The notes under the pieces are model-generated. The model did no database searches, had not been told where the DNA came from, and worked only from the letters and a program-made list of their open reading frames with translations. A stretch of DNA of 64,000 bases, taken from Eumeta japonica (Eukaryota > Arthropoda > Insecta > Lepidoptera > Psychidae). Position numbers and translations under genes: made by a program. The stretch spans positions 166,872 through 230,871 of the forward strand of contig BGZK01000998.1 of the NCBI GenBank assembly GCA_005406025.1, read 5' to 3'. Below, one piece after another: positions 1-14,300 of this stretch; position 1 is the first letter of the stretch; each line of letters starts with the position of its first letter.

Positions 1-779
1 CTCGAACCCCGCTCCTGCGCCGGTCGCATAGAGCAGCGATAGAGATTTACTCTTACATTGCGAAAAAAAAAATGCTAATGAAGATCGATAGCAAAGGTAA
101 ATAGAATTTTTTTATTTTTATTTTGCACATATCAGTCACCAATTAACATCCAAGCCGTTTTCGACTTGATTTTATTTGATTTGGTGTTTACGGAGTCGAC
201 CGGGCTTCGTGGGTGGAACTAGCCGCGTCACGACTAGTCGAAACGCTTCCCAGTGACACCGACGTAATGCCGGCACGAAATACGAACTGCATTAAGCTGC
301 ATTAAAGCGAAAGGGGCTGCGACACCTAACAATTAATATTGCTCTTTGGTCATTTAAATTTTGCATATAAATTGACAATTTTTGGCAATTTACGGGTGAC
401 ACGACATAATATAACAAAAATATGATGTAAAGGTACTGCAGTGCAAAGTGAAAATTGAAGGGTTGTACACTTACAAACACGCCTACTCATAAATCTCTAG
501 GATTTTAGCCTGTTGAAGATATTGTGGCGAATAATCCAAATTAAAAATATATGTATTTGTCATCTAATAATGTTTATATTGTTATTCATGTTTTTCTTTG
601 TTATTCAATCTTTCGTTTAGGTATTAAACTTGAACGAAACTTTATTATTATTAAAAAAAATACTGTATTATTAGTATTTACATACTTGGTAAATAAATAT
701 ACTATATTGTATAATTTTATTATTTTGTTATCTATATTGCATTTTTTATAGCAGTTTCGAGGGTCAAATGGGCATACGA
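1..779. other. AT-rich spacer, no gene seen
   Basis: The first 300 bases are mildly CpG-containing and the rest is strongly AT-rich. Short open frames on both strands have no recognisable domain or splice structure. I see no gene here. Confidence 0.5.
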
Positions 780-1036
780 ACCAACAAAAGGTAGGTGGTC
801 ACCGCCGTCCACAGATACTCGCAACCCCAATGGAGTCACTAGTTGTCGACCTCGGGACATTGATAGGGGGGGAGGCTGACGGATGGGGGAGTGGGCGCTG
901 GAGCACTGCTCACTGGACGAAACGCAAAAGCGGAAGTTGCTGCTTCACGTCTGTCTACTGCGAGTGTGTCACAGGTCGCGCGGGCCCATTATCGTGCCGC
1001 AGCACGACGCTACCACCAATGCGTATTGATTTTTGT
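780..1036 (+). repeat. Dispersed repeat, copy 1 ('caccgccgtccac' family)
   Basis: The stretch starting 'gtggtcaccgccgtccac' and 'actcgcaaccccaa' matches 34,785-34,995 ('catcgccgcccacggacac', 'actcgcaacccca'). Both copies later share 'gttgcttcac' and a 'gtgtctcagg/gtgtcacagg' block. As I recall, this motif is common in lepidopteran genomes, often next to genes or in LINE 3' regions. The 74-aa open frame inside it is not treated as a gene. Confidence 0.6.
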
Positions 1037-1107
1037 GTTCTTTTTTTTTATTAAAATTTTTTAATAAAAAAAAAGAACTGATATCAAACTGATCTCAGTT
1101 TGATATC
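1037..1107. repeat. Two adjacent perfect hairpins
   Basis: The first hairpin has 18-bp arms (1037-1054 and 1061-1078), an oligo-T/oligo-A stem bounded by gttc/gaac. The second follows after one base with 13-bp arms (1080-1092 and 1095-1107, 'gatatcaaactga' with a 2-nt loop). Both arm pairs are perfect by eye. They lie at the 3' edge of the preceding dispersed repeat and may mark the end of a MITE. No function is assigned. Confidence 0.75.
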
Positions 1108-2354
1108 CTCTATTTCGGCTTATGGCTGCCTGATAGACTAGCTAAACCGTTGGAAGTGCACTTTCAGACATAGTTCTTTCAACAGTAAAATGACCCGAAG
1201 CCTTCCATATTGGCTGTGTGTCAGACGTTTTCTATAATGCTAATTAAAAGTGCCTATGAAATTTTTATTTCAACAAATTTGATATCTGTGTACGCCGGTA
1301 GGTCACACTCTAAATTTTTAGAATTGGCTACTTAGAAACTGTAAAACAATAATACATATTTAAGTTTTATTGTTTTACAGTTTTTACGTTTCGGAAAGAA
1401 CGCCTGCTTTTTTTACGTAGTTGTATAATGAGCGTTCACCAAAAACTTTGGTCATTGAAGGGCGGGTCTCTGAATTCCCATTTTTGTTAGATAACAATAT
1501 ATAACAAGACGTAAGAATTAATATCGTTTGTTACTAATTTTAATTAATAATTTAATAAATTAAAAACTTTGTGATATTTTCTAATCGAAACGACATCCAA
1601 AGATTATTATAGCCTCATAATCCGTTTGGGTTAAATATGAAACAGCTTTATTGCATTTTTTAATCTATTATTAACTATATATTTAAATCTATTATTAACA
1701 TAAGGGAAGATAAAAATCATATATTTTGAACATTTTGGATTTTGGTGGTTGGTGTTCGCTCAAGAAATATGACCTTTATGTACGCGGTATTTCCAACCAA
1801 GCGGCCGGTAGCAACATGAACTATTTTAATTTGTTTACTTGTCAGTTACGTTCTATCAACGTATGACACCTCGTTCTGATTACACCAAATCCCTTTCCTT
1901 TTTGGTACTCTCAGAATCCTAGTCTCTTTTTCTAGACACACCTCCTCAATCTCTCTATTTTTGTATCGGGATTAAATAACATTTCATTGATTGAAATGCA
2001 CAAATAGAAATAACGTTCGCACAATCCCACGCTGAGGCCGGATGCTTCACGTGCGAAATATACCACCATCTTAAAATCATTCTGATTTATTTATGGTCTT
2101 TTCTCTTGTTATATCTTGATTTTAAGCAAAATTTAGAGCTAATGTAGGGCGTAATTTGTTGTTTGTGATGAAAACAACTGCAACCATTAAGTGTAACTGA
2201 GGTTTTCTAAACATCGACACTGTAACAAAGCGTCATCATAAATCCTTTTGTATCGACCTCTATTAGGGTTCCTGTTGTTCTGCAAGTACGTTCTGTAAAT
2301 TTTGTGAAAAATGTAATGTAAGACATTCCGTGCAGTAAATACAAGTAAGATACA
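1108..2354. other. AT-rich spacer
   Basis: Apart from the hairpin at 1336-1383, no gene or recognised repeat is visible. The only long open frame (minus strand, 2207-2404) runs into the first decayed satellite unit and is not coding. Confidence 0.5.
1336..1383. repeat. Hairpin, 17-bp arms
   Basis: The arm 'aaactgtaaaacaataa' at 1336-1352 pairs with 1367-1383 across a 14-nt AT-rich loop. It may be a terminal inverted repeat remnant of a small MITE; nothing else supports that. Confidence 0.6.
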
Positions 2355-5300
2355 GTTTCATATTTAAAATGAGCGTCACCCTCACTGCACACTAGCAGTA
2401 ACATATGGTTTTATCTTGAAAGTGCTCGTCGCCTTCGCTCTAAATTAGAGATGACATAGAGTTTCATTTTTAAAGTTCAGGTCACCCTCGCTCTAAAGTA
2501 ACAATAACATAGTTTCTTCTTTAAAGGGCACGTGACCGTCGCTCTAAAGTAGCGTTAACATAGAGTTTCCTATTTAAAGTGCAGATCGCCCTCGCTCGAA
2601 ATTAGCAATAGCATAGATCTTTAAAGTGCACATCGCCCTCGCTTTAAAGTAACAATAACATAGTTTCATCTTTAAAGGGCACGTGACCGTCGCTCTAAAG
2701 TAGCGATAACATAGAGTTTCATCTTTAAAGTGCAGGTCGCTCTCGCTCCAAATTAGCAATAGCGTAGATCTTTAAAGTGCACATCGTCCTCGCTTTAAAG
2801 TAACAATAACATAGTTTCTTCTTTAAAGGGCACGTGACCGTCGCTCTAAAGTAGCGTTAACATAGAGTTTCCTATTCAAAGTGCAGATCGCCCTCGCTCG
2901 AAATTAGCAATAACATAGATCTTCAAAGTGCACATCGCCCTCGCTTTAAAGTAACAATAACATAGTTTCTTCTTTAAAGGGCACGTGACCGTCGCTTTAA
3001 AGTAGCGATAACATGGAGTTTCCTATTCAAAGTGCAGGTCGCCCTCGCTCGAAATTAGCAATAGCATAGATCTTTAAAGTGCACATCGCCCTCGTTTTAA
3101 AGTAACAATAACATAGTTTCATCTTTAAAGGGCACCTGACCGTCGCTCTAAAGTAGCGATAACATAGAGTTTCATCTTTAAAGTGCAGGTCGCTCTCGCT
3201 CCAAATTAGCAATAGCGTAGATCTTTAAAGTGCACATCGCCCTCGCTTTAAAGTAACAATAACATAGTTTCATCTTTAAAGGGCACGTGACCGTCGCTCT
3301 AAAGTAGCGATAACATAGAGTTTCATCTTAAAGTGCAGGTCGCTCTCGCCCAAATTAGCAATAGCGTAGATCTTTAAAGTGCACATCACCCTCGCTTTAA
3401 AGTAACAATAACATAGTTTCTTCTTTAAAGGGCACGTGACCGTCGCTCTAAAGTAGCGTTAACATGGAGTTTCCTATTCAAAGTGCAGATCGCCCTCGCT
3501 CGAAATTAGCAATAGCATAGATCTTTAAAGTGCACATCGCCCTCGCTTTAAAGTAACAATAACATTGTTTCTTCTTTAAAGGGCACGTGACCGTCGCTCT
3601 AAAGTAGCGTTAACATGGAGTTTCTATTCAAAGTGCAGATCGCCCTCGCTCGAAATTAGCAATAGCATAGATCTTTAAAGTGCACATCGCCCTCGCTTTA
3701 AAGTAACAATAACATAGTTTCTTCTTTAAAGGGCACGTGACCGTCGCTTTAAAGTACCGTTAACATGGAGTTTCCTATTCAAAGTGCAGATCGCCCTCGC
3801 TCGAAATTAGCAATAGCATAGATCTTTAAAGTGCACATCGCCCTCGTTTTAAAGTAACAATAACATTGTTTCTTCTTTAAAGGGCACGTGACCGTCGCTC
3901 TAAAGTAGCGTTAACATGGAGTTTCCTATTCAAAGTGCAGATCGCCCTCGCTCGAAATTAGCAATAGCATAGATCTTTAAAGTGCACATCGCCCTCGCTT
4001 TAAAGTAACAATAATAGTTTCTTCTTTAAAGGGCACGTGACCGTCATCTAAAGTAGCGTTAACATGGAGTTTCCTATTCAAAGTGCAGATCGCCCTCGCT
4101 CGAAATTAGCAATAGCATAGATCTTTAAAGTGCACATCGCCCTCGTTTTAAAGTAACAATAACATAGTTTCATCTTTAAAGGGCACGTGACCGTCGCTCT
4201 AAAGTAGCGATAACATAGAGTTTCATCTTTAAAGTGCAGGTCGCTCTCGCTCCAAATTAGCAATAGCGTAGATCTTTAAAGTGCACATCGCCCTCGCTTT
4301 AAAGTAACAATATAGTTTCTTTAAAGGGCACGTGACCGTCGCTCTAAAGTAGCGTTAACATGGAGTTTCCTATTCAAAGTGCAGATCGCCCTCTCCAAAT
4401 TAGCAATAGCATAGATCTTTAAGGGTGCACATCGCCTCCTTTAAAGTAACAATAACATAGTTTCATCTTTAAAGGGCACGTGACCGTCGCTCTAAAGTAG
4501 CGTTAACATGGAGTTTCCTATTCAGTGCAGGTCGCCCTCGCTCGAAATTAGTAATAGCATAGATCTTTAAAGTGCACATCGCCCTCGTTTTAAAGTAACA
4601 ATAACATAGTTTCATCTTTAAAGGGCACGTGACCGTCGCTCTAAAGTAGCGATAACATAGAGTTTCATCTTTAGTGCAGGTCGCTCTCGCCAAATTAGTA
4701 ATAGCGTAGATCTTTAAAGTGCACATCGCCCTCGCTTTAAAGTAACAATAACATAGTTTCTTCTTTAAAGGGCACGTGACCGTCGCTCTAAAGTAGCGAT
4801 AACATAGAGTTTCATCTTTAGTGCAGGTCGCTCTCGCTCCAAATTAGCAATAGCATAGATCTTTAAAGTGCACATCGCCTCGTTTTAAAGTAACAATAAC
4901 ATAGTTTCATCTTTAAAGGGCACGTGACCGTCGCTCTAAAGTAGCGATAACATAGAGTTTCATCTTTAAGTGCAGGTCGCTCTCGCTCCAAATTAGCAAT
5001 AGCGTAGATCTTTAAAGTGCACATCGCCCGCTTTAAAGTAACAATAACATAGTTTCTTCTTTAAAGGCGTGACCGTCGCTCTAAAGTAGCGTTAACATGG
5101 AGTTTCCTATTCAGTGCAGATCGCTCTCGCTCCAAATTAGCAATAGCATAGATCTTTAAAGTGCATCGCCCTCGTTTTAAAGTAACAATAACATAGTTTC
5201 ATCTTTAAAGGGCACGTGACCGTCGCTCTAAAGTAGCGTTAACATGGAGTTTCCTATTCAAAGTGCAGATCGCCCTCGCTCGAAATTAGCAATAGCATAG

Positions 5301-8300
5301 ATCTTTAAAGTGCACATCGCCCTCGCTTTAAAGTAACAATAACATAGTTTCTTCTTTAAAGGGCGTGACCGTCGCTCTAAAGTAGCGTTAACATGGAGTT
5401 CCTATTCAAAGTGCAGATCGCCCTCGCTCGAAATTAGCAATAGCATAGATCTTTAAAGTGCACATCGCCCCGCTTTAAAGTAACAATAACATAGTTTCAT
5501 CTTTAAAGGGCACGTGACCGTCGCTCTAAAGTAGCGTTAACATGGAGTTTCCTATTCAGTGCAGGTCGCCCTCGCTCGAAATTAGCAATAGCATAGATCT
5601 TTAAAGTGCACATCGCCCTCGCTTTAAAGTAACAATAACATAGTTTCATCTTTAAAGGGCACGTGACCGTCGCTCTAAAGTAGCGATAACATAGAGTTTC
5701 ATCTTTAAAGTGCAGGTCGCTCTCGCTCAAATTAGTAATAGCGTAGATCTTTAAGGCACATCGCCCTCGCTTTAAAGTAACAATAACATGTTTCTTCTTT
5801 AAAGGGCACGTGACCGTCGCTCTAAAGTAGCGATAACATAGAGTTTCATCTTTAGGTGCAGGTCGCTCTCGCTCCAAATTAGCAATAGCGTAGATCTTTA
5901 AAGTGCACATCGCCCTCGCTTTAAAGTAACAATAACATAGTTTCATCTTTAAAGGGGCACGTGACCGTCGCTCTAAAGTAGCGATAACATAGAGTTTCAT
6001 CTTTAAAGTGCAGGTCGCTCTCGCTCCAAATTAGCAATAGCGTAGATCTTTAAAGTGCACATCGCCCTCGCTTTAAAGTAACAATAACATAGTTTCATCT
6101 TTAAGGGCACCTGACCGTCGCTCTAAAGTAGCGATAACATAGAGTTCATCTTAAAGTGCAGGTCGCCTCGCTCCAAATTAGCAATAGCGTAGATCTTTAA
6201 GTGCACATCGCCCTCGCTTTAAAGTAACAATAACATAGTTTCTTCTTTAAAGGGCACACCGTCGCTCTAAAGTAGCGTTAACATGGAGTTTCATCTTTAA
6301 AGTGCAGGTCGCTCTCGCTCCAAATTAGCAATAGCGTAGATCTTTAAAGTGCACATCACCCTCGCTTTAAAGTAACAATAACATAGTTTCTTCTTTAAAG
6401 GGCACGTGACCGTCGCTCTAAAGTAGCGTTAACATGGAGTTTCCTATTCAAAGTGCAGATCGCCCTCGCTCGAAATTAGCAATAGCATAGATCTTTAAAG
6501 TGCACATCGCCCTCGCTTTAAAGTAACAATAACATTGTTTCTTCTTTAAAGGGCACGTGACCGTCGCTCTAAAGTAGCGTTAACATGGAGTTTCCTATTC
6601 AAAGTGCAGATCGCCCTCGCTCGAAATTAGCAATAGCATAGATCTTTAAAGTGCACATCGCCCTCGCTTTAAAGTAACAATAACATAGTTTCTTCTTTAA
6701 AGGGCACGTGACCGTCGCTTTAAAGTACCGTTAACATGGAGTTTCCTATTCAAAGTGCAGATCGCCCTCGCTCGAAATTAGCAATAGCATAGATCTTTAA
6801 AGTGCACATCGCCCTCGTTTTAAAGTAACAATAACATTGTTTCTTCTTTAAAGGGCACGTGACCGTCGCTCTAAAGTAGCGTTAACATGGAGTTTCCTAT
6901 TCAAAGTGCAGATCGCCCTCGCTCGAAATTAGCAATAGCATAGATCTTTAAAGTGCACATCGCCCTCGCTTTAAAGTAACAATAACATAGTTTCTTCTTT
7001 AAAGGGCACGTGACCGTCGCTCTAAAGTAGCGTTAACATGGAGTTTCCTATTCAAAGTGCAGATCGCCTCGCTCGAAATTAGCAATAGCATAGATCTTTA
7101 AAGTGCACATCGCCCTCGTTTTAAGTAACAATAACATAGTTTCATCTTTAAAGGGCACGTGACCGTCGCTCTAAAGTAGCGATAACATAGTTTCATCTTT
7201 AAAGTGCAGGTCGCTCTCGCTCCAAATTAGCAATAGCGTAGATCTTTAAAGTGCACATCGCCCTCGCTTTAAAGTAACAATAACATAGTTTCTTCTTTAA
7301 AGGGCACGTGACCGTCGCTCTAAAGTAGCGTTAACATGGAGTTTCCTATTCAAAGTGCAGATCGCCCTCGCTCGAAATTAGCAATAGCATAGATCTTTAA
7401 AGTGCACATCGCCCTCGCTTTAAAGTAACAATAACATAGTTTCATCTTTAAAGGGCACGTGACCGTCGCTCTAAAGTAGCGTTAACATGGAGTTTCCTAT
7501 TCAAAGTGCAGGTCGCCCTCGCTCGAAATTAGCAATAGCATAGATCTTTAAAGTGCACATCGCCCTCGTTTTAAAGTAACAATAACATAGTTTCATCTTT
7601 AAAGGGCACGTGACCGTCGCTCTAAAGTAGCGATAACATAGAGTTTCATCTTTAGTGCAGGTCGCTCTCGCTCAAATTAGTAATAGCGTAGATCTTTAAA
7701 GTGCACATCGCCCTCGCTTTAAAGTAACAATAACATAGTTTCTTCTTTAAAGGGCGTGACCGTCGCTCTAAAGTAGCGATAACATAGAGTTTCATCTTTA
7801 AAGTGCAGGTCGCTCTCGCTCCAAATTAGCAATAGCATAGATCTTTAAAGTGCACATCGCCCTCGTTTTAAAGTAACAATAACATAGTTTCATCTTTAAA
7901 GGGCACGTGACCGTCGCTCTAAAGTAGCGATAACATAGAGTTTCATCTTTAAAGTGCAGGTCGCTCTCGCTCAAATTAGCAATAGCGTAGATCTTTAAAG
8001 TGCACATCGCCCTCGCTTTAAAGTAACAATAACATAGTTTCTTCTTTAAAGGGCACGTGACCGTCGCTCTAAAGTAGCGTTAACATGGAGTTTCCTATTC
8101 AAGTGCAGATCGCCCTCGCTCGAAATTAGCAATAGCATAGATCTTTAAAGTGCACATCGCCCTCGCTTTAAAGTAACAATAACATAGTTTCATCTTTAAA
8201 GGGCACGTGACCGTCGCTCTAAAGTAGCGTTAACATGGAGTTTCCTATTCAAAGTGCAGGTCGCCCTCGCTCGAAATTAGCAATAGCATAGATCTTTAAA

Positions 8301-11300
8301 GTGCACATCGCCCTCGCTTTAAAGTAACAATAACATAGTTTCATCTTTAAAGGGCACGTGACCGTCGCTCTAAAGTAGCGATAACATAGAGTTTCATCTT
8401 TAAAGTGCAGGTCGCTCTCGCTCCAAATTAGTAATAGCGTAGATCTTTAAAGTGCACATCGCCCTCGCTTTAAAGTAACAATAACATAGTTTCATCTTTA
8501 AAGGGCACGTGACCGTCGCTCTAAAGTAGCGTTAACATGGAGTTTCCTATTCAAAGTGCAGATCGCCCTCGCTCGAAATTAGCAATAGCATAGATCTTTA
8601 AAGTGCACATCGCCCTCGTTTTAAAGTAACAATAACATAGTTTCATCTTTAAAGGGCACGTGACCGTCGCTCTAAAGTAGCGATAACATAGAGTTTCATC
8701 TTTAAAGTGCAGGTCGCTCTCGCTCCAAATTAGCAATAGCGTAGATCTTTAAAGTGCACATCGCCCTCGCTTTAAAGTAACAATAACATAGTTTCTTCTT
8801 TAAAGGGCACGTGACCGTCGCTCTAAAGTAGCGTTAACATGGAGTTTCCTATTCAAAGTGCAGATCGCCCTCGCTCGAAATTAGCAATAGCATAGATCTT
8901 TAAAGTGCACATCGCCCTCGTTTTAAAGTAACAATAACATAGTTTCATCTTTAAAGGGCACGTGACCGTCGCTCTAAAGTAGCGATAACATAGAGTTTCA
9001 TCTTTAAAGTGCAGGTCGCTCTCGCTCAAATTAGCAATAGCGTAGATCTTTAAAGTGCACATCGCCCTCGCTTTAAAGTAACAATAACATAGTTTCTTCT
9101 TTAAAGGGCACGTGACCGTCGCTCTAAAGTAGCGTTAACATGGAGTTTCCTATTCAAAGTGCAGATCGCCCTCGCTCGAAATTAGCAATAGCATAGATCT
9201 TTAAAGTGCACATCGCCCTCGCTTTAAAGTAACAATAACATAGTTTCATCTTTAAAGGGCACGTGACCGTCGCTCTAAAGTAGCGTTAACATGGAGTTTC
9301 CTATTCAAAGTGCAGGTCGCCCTCGCTCGAAATTAGCAATAGCATAGATCTTTAAAGTGCACATCGCCCTCGTTTTAAAGTAACAATAACATAGTTTCAT
9401 CTTTAAAGGGCACGTGACCGTCGCTCTAAAGTAGCGATAACATAGAGTTTCATCTTTAAAGTGCAGGTCGCTCTCGCTCCAAATTAGTAATAGCGTAGAT
9501 CTTTAAAGTGCACATCGCCCTCGCTTTAAAGTAACAATAACATAGTTTCTTCTTTAAAGGGCACGTGACCGTCGCTCTAAAGTAGCGATAACATAGAGTT
9601 TCATCTTTAAAGTGCAGGTCGCTCTCGCTCCAAATTAGCAATAGCATAGATCTTTAAAGTGCACATCGCCCTCGTTTTAAAGTAACAATAACATAGTTTC
9701 ATCTTTAAAGGGCACGTGACCGTCGCTCTAAAGTAGCGATAACATAGAGTTTCATCTTTAAAGTGCAGGTCGCTCTCGCTCCAAATTAGCAATAGCGTAG
9801 ATCTTTAAAGTGCACATCGCCCTCGCTTTAAAGTAACAATAACATAGTTTCTTCTTTAAAGGGCACGTGACCGTCGCTCTAAAGTAGCGTTAACATGGAG
9901 TTTCCTATTCAAAGTGCAGATCGCCCTCGCTCGAAATTAGCAATAGCATAGATCTTTAAAGTGCACATCGCCCTCGCTTTAAAGTAACAATAACATAGTT
10001 TCATCTTTAAAGGGCACGTGACCGTCGCTCTAAAGTAGCGTTAACATGGAGTTTCCTATTCAAAGTGCAGGTCGCCCTCGCTCGAAATTAGCAATAGCAT
10101 AGATCTTTAAAGTGCACATCGCCCTCGCTTTAAAGTAACAATAACATAGTTTCATCTTTAAAGGGCACGTGACCGTCGCTCTAAAGTAGCGATAACATAG
10201 AGTTTCATCTTTAAAGTGCAGGTCGCTCTCGCTCCAAATTAGCAATAGCGTAGATCTTTAAAGTGCACATCGCCCTCGCTTTAAAGTAACAATAACATAG
10301 TTTCTTCTTTAAAGGGCACGTGACCGTCGCTCTAAAGTAGCGTTAACATGGAGTTTCCTATTCAAAGTGCAGATCGCCCTCGCTCGAAATTAGCAATAGC
10401 ATAGATCTTTAAAGTGCACATCGCCCTCGCTTTAAAGTAACAATAACATAGTTTCATCTTTAAAGGGCACGTGACCGTCGCTCTAAAGTAGCGATAACAT
10501 AGAGTTTCATCTTTAAAGTGCAGGTCGCTCTCGCTCCAAATTAGCAATAGCGTAGATCTTTAAAGTGCACATCGCCCTCGCTTTAAAGTAACAATAACAT
10601 AGTTTCTTCTTTAAAGGGCACGTGACCGTCGCTCTAAAGTAGCGTTAACATGGAGTTTCCTATTCAAAGTGCAGATCGCCCTCGCTCGAAATTAGCAATA
10701 GCATAGATCTTTAAAGTGCACATCGCCCTCGCTTTAAAGTAACAATAACATAGTTTCATCTTTAAAGGGCACGTGACCGTCGCTCTAAAGTAGCGTTAAC
10801 ATGGAGTTTCCTATTCAAAGTGCAGGTCGCCCTCGCTCGAAATTAGCAATAGCATAGATCTTTAAAGTGCACATCGCCCTCGTTTTAAAGTAACAATAAC
10901 ATAGTTTCATCTTTAAAGGGCACGTGACCGTCGCTCTAAAGTAGCGATAACATAGAGTTTCATCTTTAAAGTGCAGGTCGCTCTCGCTCCAAATTAGCAA
11001 TAGCGTAGATCTTTAAAGTGCACATCGCCCTCGCTTTAAAGTAACAATAACATAGTTTCTTCTTTAAAGGGCACGTGACCGTCGCTCTAAAGTAGCGTTA
11101 ACATGGAGTTTCCTATTCAAAGTGCAGATCGCCCTCGCTCGAAATTAGCAATAGCATAGATCTTTAAAGTGCACATCGCCCTCGCTTTAAAGTAACAATA
11201 ACATAGTTTCATCTTTAAAGGGCACGTGACCGTCGCTCTAAAGTAGCGTTAACATGGAGTTTCCTATTCAAAGTGCAGGTCGCCCTCGCTCGAAATTAGC

Positions 11301-14300
11301 AATAGCATAGATCTTTAAAGTGCACATCGCCCTCGTTTTAAAGTAACAATAACATAGTTTCATCTTTAAAGGGCACGTGACCGTCGCTCTAAAGTAGCGA
11401 TAACATAGAGTTTCATCTTTAAAGTGCAGGTCGCTCTCGCTCCAAATTAGCAATAGCGTAGATCTTTAAAGTGCACATCGCCCTCGCTTTAAAGTAACAA
11501 TAACATAGTTTCTTCTTTAAAGGGCACGTGACCGTCGCTCTAAAGTAGCGATAACATAGAGTTTCATCTTTAAAGTGCAGGTCGCTCTCGCTCCAAATTA
11601 GCAATAGCATAGATCTTTAAAGTGCACATCGCCCTCGTTTTAAAGTAACAATAACATAGTTTCATCTTTAAAGGGCACGTGACCGTCGCTCTAAAGTAGC
11701 GATAACATAGAGTTTCATCTTTAAAGTGCAGGTCGCTCTCGCTCCAAATTAGCAATAGCGTAGATCTTTAAAGTGCACATCGCCCTCGCTTTAAAGTAAC
11801 AATAACATAGTTTCTTCTTTAAAGGGCACGTGACCGTCGCTCTAAAGTAGCGTTAACATGGAGTTTCCTATTCAAAGTGCAGATCGCCCTCGCTCGAAAT
11901 TAGCAATAGCATAGATCTTTAAAGTGCACATCGCCCTCGCTTTAAAGTAACAATAACATAGTTTCATCTTTAAAGGGCACGTGACCGTCGCTCTAAAGTA
12001 GCGTTAACATGGAGTTTCCTATTCAAAGTGCAGGTCGCCCTCGCTCGAAATTAGCAATAGCATAGATCTTTAAAGTGCACATCGCCCTCGTTTTAAAGTA
12101 ACAATAACATAGTTTCATCTTTAAAGGGCACGTGACCGTCGCTCTAAAGTAGCGTTAACATGGAGTTTCCTATTCAAAGTGCAGATCGCCCTCGCTCGAA
12201 ATTAGCAATAGCATAGATCTTTAAAGTGCACATCGCCCTCGCTTTAAAGTAACAATAACATAGTTTCATCTTTAAAGGGCACGTGACCGTCGCTCTAAAG
12301 TAGCGTTAACATGGAGTTTCCTATTCAAAGTGCAGGTCGCCCTCGCTCGAAATTAGCAATAGCATAGATCTTTAAAGTGCACATCGCCCTCGTTTTAAAG
12401 TAACAATAACATAGTTTCATCTTTAAAGGGCACGTGACCGTCGCTCTAAAGTAGCGATAACATAGAGTTTCATCTTTAAAGTGCAGGTCGCTCTCGCTCC
12501 AAATTAGTAATAGCGTAGATCTTTAAAGTGCACATCGCCCTCGCTTTAAAGTAACAATAACATAGTTTCTTCTTTAAAGGGCACGTGACCGTCGCTCTAA
12601 AGTAGCGATAACATAGAGTTTCATCTTTAAAGTGCAGGTCGCTCTCGCTCCAAATTAGCAATAGCGTAGATCTTTAAAGTGCACATCGCCCTCGCTTTAA
12701 AGTAACAATAACATAGTTTCATCTTTAAAGGGCACGTGACCGTCGCTCTAAAGTAGCGATAACATAGAGTTTCATCTTTAAAGTGCAGGTCGCTCTCGCT
12801 CCAAATTAGCAATAGCGTAGATCTTTAAAGTGCACATCGCCCTCGCTTTAAAGTAACAATAACATAGTTTCATCTTTAAAGGGCACCTGACCGTCGCTCT
12901 AAAGTAGCGATAACATAGAGTTTCATCTTTAAAGTGCAGGTCGCTCTCGCTCCAAATTAGCAATAGCGTAGATCTTTAAAGTGCACATCGCCCTCGCTTT
13001 AAAGTAACAATAACATAGTTTCTTCTTTAAAGGGCACTTGACCGTCGCTCTAAAGTAGCGTTAACATGGAGTTTCCTATTCAAAGTGCAGGTCGCCCTCG
13101 CTCGAAATTAGCAATAGCATAGATCTTTAAAGTGCACATCGCCCTCGTTTTAAAGTAACAATAACATAGTTTCATCTTTAAAGGGCACGTGACCGTCGCT
13201 CTAAAGTAGCGATAACATAGAGTTTCGTCTTTAAAGGGCAGGTCGCTCGCTCCAAATTAGCAATAGCGTAGATCTTTAAAGTGCACATCGCCCTCGCTTT
13301 AAAGTAACAATAACATAGTTTCTTCTTTAAAGGGCACGTGACCGTCGCTCTAAAGTAGCGTTAACATGGAGTTTCCTATTCAAAGTGCAGATCGCCCTCG
13401 CTCGAAATTAGCAATAGCATAGATCTTTAAAGTGCACATCGCCCTCGTTTTAAAGTAACAATAACATAGTTTCATCTTTAAAGGGCACGTGACCGTCGCT
13501 CTAAAGTAGCGATAACATAGAGTTTCATCTTTAAAGTGCAGGTCGCTCTCGCTCAAATTAGCAATAGCGTAGATCTTTAAAGTGCACATCGCCCTCGCTT
13601 TAAAGTAACAATAACATAGTTTCTTCTTTAAAGGGCACGTGACCGTCGCTCTAAAGTAGCGATAACATAGAGTTTCATCTTTAAGTGCAGGTCGCTCTCG
13701 CTCCAAATTAGCAATAGCGTAGATCTTTAAAGTGCACATCGCCCTCGCTTTAAAGTAACAATAACATAGTTTCATCTTTAAAGGGCACGTGACCGTCGCT
13801 CTAAAGTAGCGATAACATAGAGTTTCATCTTTAAAGTGCAGGTCGCTCTCGCTCCAAATTAGCAATAGCGTAGATCTTTAAAGTGCACATCGCCCTCGCT
13901 TTAAAGTAACAATAACATAGTTTCATCTTTAAAGGGCACGTGACCGTCGCTCTAAAGTAGCGATAACATAGAGTTTCATCTTTAGTGCAGGTCGCTCTCG
14001 CTCCAAATTAGCAATAGCGTAGATCTTTAAAGTGCACATCGCCCTCGCTTTAAAGTAACAATAACATAGTTTCTTCTTTAAAGGGCACGTGACCGTCGCT
14101 CTAAAGTAGCGTTAACATGGAGTTTCCTATTCAAAGTGCAGATCGCCCTCGCTCGAAATTAGCAATAGCATAGATCTTTAAAGTGCACATCGCCCTCGCT
14201 TTAAAGTAACAATAACATAGTTTCTTCTTTAAAGGGCACGTGACCGTCGCTCTAAAGTAGCGTTAACATGGAGTTTCCTATTCAAAGTGCAGATCGCCCT

